From positions 1 through 8,777 of the forward strand of contig WTCF01000051.1 in NCBI GenBank assembly GCA_013138705.1: a DNA stretch of 8,777 nucleotides, written 5' to 3'. The notes beneath the pieces were generated by a model. It did no database searches, was not told the origin of the DNA, and was given only the letters and a program-made list of their open reading frames with translations. The DNA comes from Deltaproteobacteria bacterium. GTDB taxonomy: Bacteria; Desulfobacterota; Dissulfuribacteria; Dissulfuribacterales; UBA3076. A program made the translations under genes and the position numbers. Positions 6,046 through 8,777 of this stretch are shown here, piece by piece; within the stretch, counting starts at the first letter, position 1; every line of letters starts with the position of its first letter.

Positions 6046-6843
6046 TCATCTTTTCGCAGGCAAACACTCCTCACTGAGGATTCGTATTTCCCGTTGCGGG
6101 AAGGGAATGGTAATACCGGCAGCCTGTAGTGCTGCAAAAATCGCGTCGTTGGCACGGTAGCGCGTTTCAAAATAATGACTGGTCGGTGCCCAGAAGCGAA
6201 TACCTATATTGATGCAGCTATCGGCAAAGTCTTCTATGCCTACCAGCGGCGTTCTCACTTTACTAACCTTATCAGTCTTCTCCAGGGCTTGCCTAATCAC
6301 TGCAATCGCTTTATCGGGATCACTATCGTAAGCAATACCGACTGTTTCTTCTGCCAAGGTATCCGTGTGAGAGTTGTGAATAATTTCCCCAACAATATGT
6401 TTGTTGGGAATAGTGATTTCCACATCATCTTCATTGGTAAGCAGGGTAAATGCCAGATGTACTTCTTTTACCTGACCGATTACACCTTGAACGCGAATGG
6501 TGTCGCCCACGACAAACGGACGAGCAAGAATAATGTTCAAACCGGCACCGTAGTTGGACAGCAAACCCTGCATCGCCAAACCAGCTCCCAAAGACAGGGC
6601 ACCGATAGCCGCAACAAACGGGGTGACACTGATGCCAACCTTTCCGAGCGCGACAATTGCCACCATGGCGATAATGGTAAGTTTTGCAGCGTTGGCAACA
6701 AAATGGCTGAGGGTGACATCGATACGTCTTGGAGGAACGTTCGTATCTTTTGCTATGCGATACTGACTAATGCCCATTGGTTGTAAAAATTCTTCAAAAA
6801 GTATTTGCCCTGGGTGAATAGGAGGTAATTTTTTTTGCTTCAT
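6046..6843 (-). CDS. Chimeric HigA antitoxin N-terminus fused to MscS mechanosensitive channel
   Basis: A 265-residue protein made of two unrelated parts. Residues 1-42 (KLPPIHPGQILFEEF, then GISQYRIAKDTNVPPRRID) are the start of a HigA/VapI-type antitoxin, ending inside its helix-turn-helix. From RRID onward it is MscS: VTLSHFVANAAKLTIIAM corresponds to TM2, GALSLGAGLAMQGLLSNYGAG to the pore helix TM3, then ARPFVVGD, the beta domain (ITIPNKHI) and the alpha-beta C-terminal domain ending PFPQREI. TM1 and the periplasmic N-terminus of MscS are missing, replaced by the antitoxin piece. No internal start would yield a channel without it. It begins six bases after the aroK stop, with no room for a promoter or a HigB toxin, so it is probably co-transcribed with aroEK. 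Whether a channel lacking TM1 works is unknown. Confidence 0.82.
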   Translation of the reverse strand: MKQKKLPPIHPGQILFEEFLQPMGISQYRIAKDTNVPPRRIDVTLSHFVANAAKLTIIAMVAIVALGKVGISVTPFVAAIGALSLGAGLAMQGLLSNYGAGLNIILARPFVVGDTIRVQGVIGQVKEVHLAFTLLTNEDDVEITIPNKHIVGEIIHNSHTDTLAEETVGIAYDSDPDKAIAVIRQALEKTDKVSKVRTPLVGIEDFADSCINIGIRFWAPTSHYFETRYRANDAIFAALQAAGITIPFPQREIRILSEECLPAKR

Positions 6844-6849
6844 TTTCTT

Positions 6850-7365
6850 CTATGAGCTAACCTGCCGCGAGATTTCAATAACCCTATCTGCGACTTGCTC
6901 CGGAGTTAATTCGTCTGTATCAATTTCGAATTGAGTAGCGCTTTTGTATTTTGGTATCCTTTGCTCCAAGACTTCTGTCACTTCTTCAGTAAAGGTTTTT
7001 CCAGCGGTCAAGGCAGGCCGTTCAGTGTCTCCTTGAATTCGCGAGACAATTGCATCCACTGAGGCCTTCAACCAAAATATGCAGGAGTTTATTTTTAGAG
7101 CCTCAATATTTTCAGGACGTTCAATAACCCCGCCACCGGTATCAATTACAACATTATCAAGCCCTGCCAATTTTCGGGCCTCTTCAGACTCTATATCGCG
7201 AAATTTCTGCCAACCATATTTCTCTACAATTTCCGGAATTGACATACCTGCCCTTTTAACTATTTCCGCATCCATACCAATACACTGCATCCGGAGGCGC
7301 GCGGCTAGAAGCTCTCCCACCACACTTTTTCCGGTTCCACGATATCCTATCAGTACTATATTCAT
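6850..7365 (-). CDS. aroK: Shikimate kinase
   Basis: Phosphorylates shikimate to shikimate 3-phosphate with ATP, in the aromatic amino acid pathway, in the cytoplasm. The 171-residue length is normal. The P-loop GYRGTGKS is at 7-14, the shikimate-binding region MDAE at 31-34 (the second Asp of the usual DxD is Glu), Arg56 in KFRDIESE, GGG at 77-79, the lid ERPAL at 115-119 with Arg116, and Arg136 in EQRIPKY. The start ATG overlaps the TGA of shikimate dehydrogenase (ATGA at 7362-7365 read on the minus strand), so the two are coupled. Confidence 0.93.
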   Translation of the reverse strand: MNIVLIGYRGTGKSVVGELLAARLRMQCIGMDAEIVKRAGMSIPEIVEKYGWQKFRDIESEEARKLAGLDNVVIDTGGGVIERPENIEALKINSCIFWLKASVDAIVSRIQGDTERPALTAGKTFTEEVTEVLEQRIPKYKSATQFEIDTDELTPEQVADRVIEISRQVSS

Positions 7366-8231
7366 GATCCCAAATGTTCCATTACTACCCGGCGCATAAC
7401 CTCGATAGGTGCATTAACGCCTGTAAAACGTTCAAATTGCAAAACCGCCTGGTTGATAAACATATCGACTCCGGAAATTACTTTAAGACCGTGAGACTTG
7501 GCCTCGGTAAGCAGTTTGGTTTCAAGGGGCGTATATACGATATCAAAGATAACCTGCTCAGGCTCAAAAAACTCGGCAGGAATCAGGGAGGCATCTTCGT
7601 TTGGATGCATGCCGACAGGCGTACAGTGGATGATTACATCGGCATTCTTCATCGCTCCGGCAAGAGAGCTCTCGGTCAGCAACTCAGATTTGATAATAGC
7701 ATCCGTGCCGGCCCTTAAATCAGCCGTCAACTGCTGAAGCATATTTTCACTAACATCCAAAATTGACAGTTCCCCCAGCTTGGCATTCAGGGCAAGGGTA
7801 AAGGAAATCGCCCGCGCCGCACCGCCTGAGCCAAACATTAAGATGTTTTTACCGTCAATTTCTACTTCGGCATCAACAATGGCCTTTAACGCACCCGGCC
7901 CATCCGTGCCCAACCCGACCAACTTGCCTTGTTCATTAATAACCGTATTAATTGAACCGATTGAACGATCTGCTTCTGCTATTTCATCCACATATTTCAT
8001 TATTTCAATTTTATGCGGAATAGTGACGCTCATGCCTCGAAAATTATTTAACGCCCGCATGCCTGCCAATGCGCTTTTTACGTCCTCGACCCGGCAAGCC
8101 ACATAAACGAAATCCAGGTCCAGTTCCGCAAAAGCGGCATTGTGAATTGCCGGTGAAAGACTGTGCGCAATCGGATTACCAATAACAGCGCAAATTTGGG
8201 TGCTTGGGCTGATTGATCTAATATCTTTCAT
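7362..8231 (-). CDS. aroE: Shikimate dehydrogenase (NADP+)
   Basis: Reduces 3-dehydroshikimate to shikimate with NADPH. The 289 residues carry the shikimate-binding HSLSP (Ser24, Ser26), the catalytic Lys74 in MSVTIPHK, Asn95 in SINTV and Asp110 in GTDGPG. The glycine-rich dinucleotide loop GSGGAAR is at 134-140, and the C-terminal GVDMFINQAVLQFERFTG is typical. It is the first gene of an aroE-aroK-(fusion) transcription unit on the minus strand. A strong ribosome site precedes it, and the upstream leader holds a repeat element. Confidence 0.94.
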   Translation of the reverse strand: MKDIRSISPSTQICAVIGNPIAHSLSPAIHNAAFAELDLDFVYVACRVEDVKSALAGMRALNNFRGMSVTIPHKIEIMKYVDEIAEADRSIGSINTVINEQGKLVGLGTDGPGALKAIVDAEVEIDGKNILMFGSGGAARAISFTLALNAKLGELSILDVSENMLQQLTADLRAGTDAIIKSELLTESSLAGAMKNADVIIHCTPVGMHPNEDASLIPAEFFEPEQVIFDIVYTPLETKLLTEAKSHGLKVISGVDMFINQAVLQFERFTGVNAPIEVMRRVVMEHLGS

Positions 8232-8236
8232 TAAAA

Positions 8237-8243
8237 CCTCCCT
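8237..8243 (-). promoter_or_regulatory. Ribosome binding site of aroE
   Basis: AGGGAGG on the minus strand, five bases before ATG 8231. This is a near-ideal Shine-Dalgarno and fixes the start codon. Confidence 0.8.
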
Positions 8244-8271
8244 GGGGATATTTTCAAGTTAATTGAGTTTG

Positions 8272-8397
8272 AAGTGCCTAAAGTGAGCTAAAGTGCCTAA
8301 AGTTGCGGTGCGCGCTTTCAGCGCGGTTAATATTAATAGATGAAGCGAAGCGATACCTTAACTTTAGTCACTTAAAACTTTAATTTCCTAAGGCACT
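8272..8397. repeat. Nested tandem and inverted repeat element in the aroE leader
   Basis: The 13-mer AAGTGCCTAAAGT occurs at 8272-8284 and 8291-8303, as part of a 9-10 base tandem pattern (AAGTGCCTA, AAGTGAGCTA, AAGTGCCTA). The inner copy (8291-8304) is inverted at 8360-8373 with 13 of 14 bases matching. The outer copy has a shorter inverted partner around 8388-8397 (AGTGCCT arm). Between the arms is a small hairpin, CGCGC (8311-8315), TTTCA, GCGCG (8321-8325). The roughly symmetric order suggests a MITE-like or REP-like element. It could also form structure in the aroE leader mRNA. Confidence 0.6.
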
Positions 8398-8445
8398 ATT
8401 CCGGTTTATCCCGGTTAGGAGGATTGGGGGGATGTTCCTTAGAAT

Positions 8446-8777
8446 TTATTTCTTTCCCTTCCCTTTACCCGGATGACCTTTACCCTTCGACTTCTTGAGT
8501 TTTGGAGGAACCTCACCTTTCACTGCGATGCGCCACGGACCATTTAAGCGGGCGGTAACCTCCCACTTCCTATTTGAGGACAGACGGATATACAAACCAT
8601 CATGATAGTAGGTTCCAGGGAGTTCAACAACTACGTAAACACCAAGACCCGTATCGTATTCCAGCACAACACCGTGTTTGTGCTTGTGACGATAGCCATG
8701 GGCTGGTGCATGTGGTGGCGGGCCATGCTTATGATGTTTCGTTTTTACTCCGGCACCGGACGGGATGTGAACAGAGG
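8446..8777 (-). CDS. His/Pro/Lys-rich, presumably exported protein (partial, N-terminus outside window)
   Basis: The minus-strand frame is open from the window end to TAA at 8446-8448, giving 109 residues. It begins with a His/Pro-rich segment (KTKHHKHGPPPHAPAHGYRH, then KHKHG). A compact beta-rich module follows (VVLEYDTGLGVYVVV, YYHDGLYIRLSSNRKWEV, LNGPWRIAV), then a Lys/Gly tail (KGKGHPGKGKGKK). The module resembles small periplasmic proteins with a repeated Y-x-x-G-x-Y-x-R and GPW pattern. I cannot name a family. The His-rich part could bind metal ions. The true start and any signal peptide lie beyond 8777. A GTG at 8667-8665 would give a 73-residue protein, but it cuts off the His-rich part that reads naturally in the same frame. 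Confidence 0.65.
   Translation of the reverse strand, partial: SVHIPSGAGVKTKHHKHGPPPHAPAHGYRHKHKHGVVLEYDTGLGVYVVVELPGTYYHDGLYIRLSSNRKWEVTARLNGPWRIAVKGEVPPKLKKSKGKGHPGKGKGKK

Noticed and set aside
5882..6160. Plus-strand open frame of 92 codons
   Set aside because: It is antisense to the channel gene and the carbamoyltransferase remnant, shows no protein-like pattern, and has no ribosome site.
6175..6786. Plus-strand open frame of 203 codons
   Set aside because: It is the exact antisense of the HigA-MscS frame, which carries clear family motifs. The plus-strand translation has none.
8402..8415. CCGG-TTTATC-CCGG as a terminator for the last minus-strand gene
   Set aside because: It has a four-base stem and no T-run follows on the minus strand.

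Overview
The window looks like a bacterial chromosome segment. Protein style, sulphate-reducer-like shikimate enzymes and operon organisation suggest Desulfobacterota (for example Desulfobacterales), but this is an impression without a database search. The left part (about 1-4790) is visibly richer in G+C than the right part.

Left region, + strand, 1-5383: a tightly packed operon for an envelope lipid or aryl-polyene-like product. It holds the 3' end of an unidentified gene, a family 2 glycosyltransferase carrying a DUF2062 membrane domain that is interrupted by an in-frame TGA, a LpxL/HtrB-like acyltransferase, an acyl carrier protein, a complete ketosynthase, a short ketosynthase-like partner with no active-site cysteine, and an exported protein with a BamE-like tail. 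Several junctions are ATGA overlaps, so the genes are probably translationally coupled. The likely scheme is that the ketosynthase and its cysteine-less partner extend an acyl chain on the ACP, and the acyltransferase and glycosyltransferase then attach it to a lipid or sugar carrier at the membrane. The dehydratase, reductase, ligase and export genes expected of such a pathway are not in view and would lie upstream. A separate PilZ gene (5534-5881) follows.

Middle region, - strand, 5904-6843: a mosaic of pieces of unrelated genes. The first 42 codons of a HigA-type antitoxin are joined in frame to a MscS mechanosensitive channel that has lost its first membrane segment. Directly behind it lies a frameshifted remnant that resembles the central or C-terminal part of a NodU-type carbamoyltransferase. 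I consider this the most unusual part of the window.

Right region, - strand, 6850-8777: shikimate kinase and shikimate dehydrogenase as an overlapping aroE-aroK pair, then a leader region with a nested tandem and inverted repeat element (8272-8397), and the 3' part of a His/Pro/Lys-rich presumably exported protein running off the window end. The HigA-MscS fusion starts six bases after aroK and is probably read from the same transcript.
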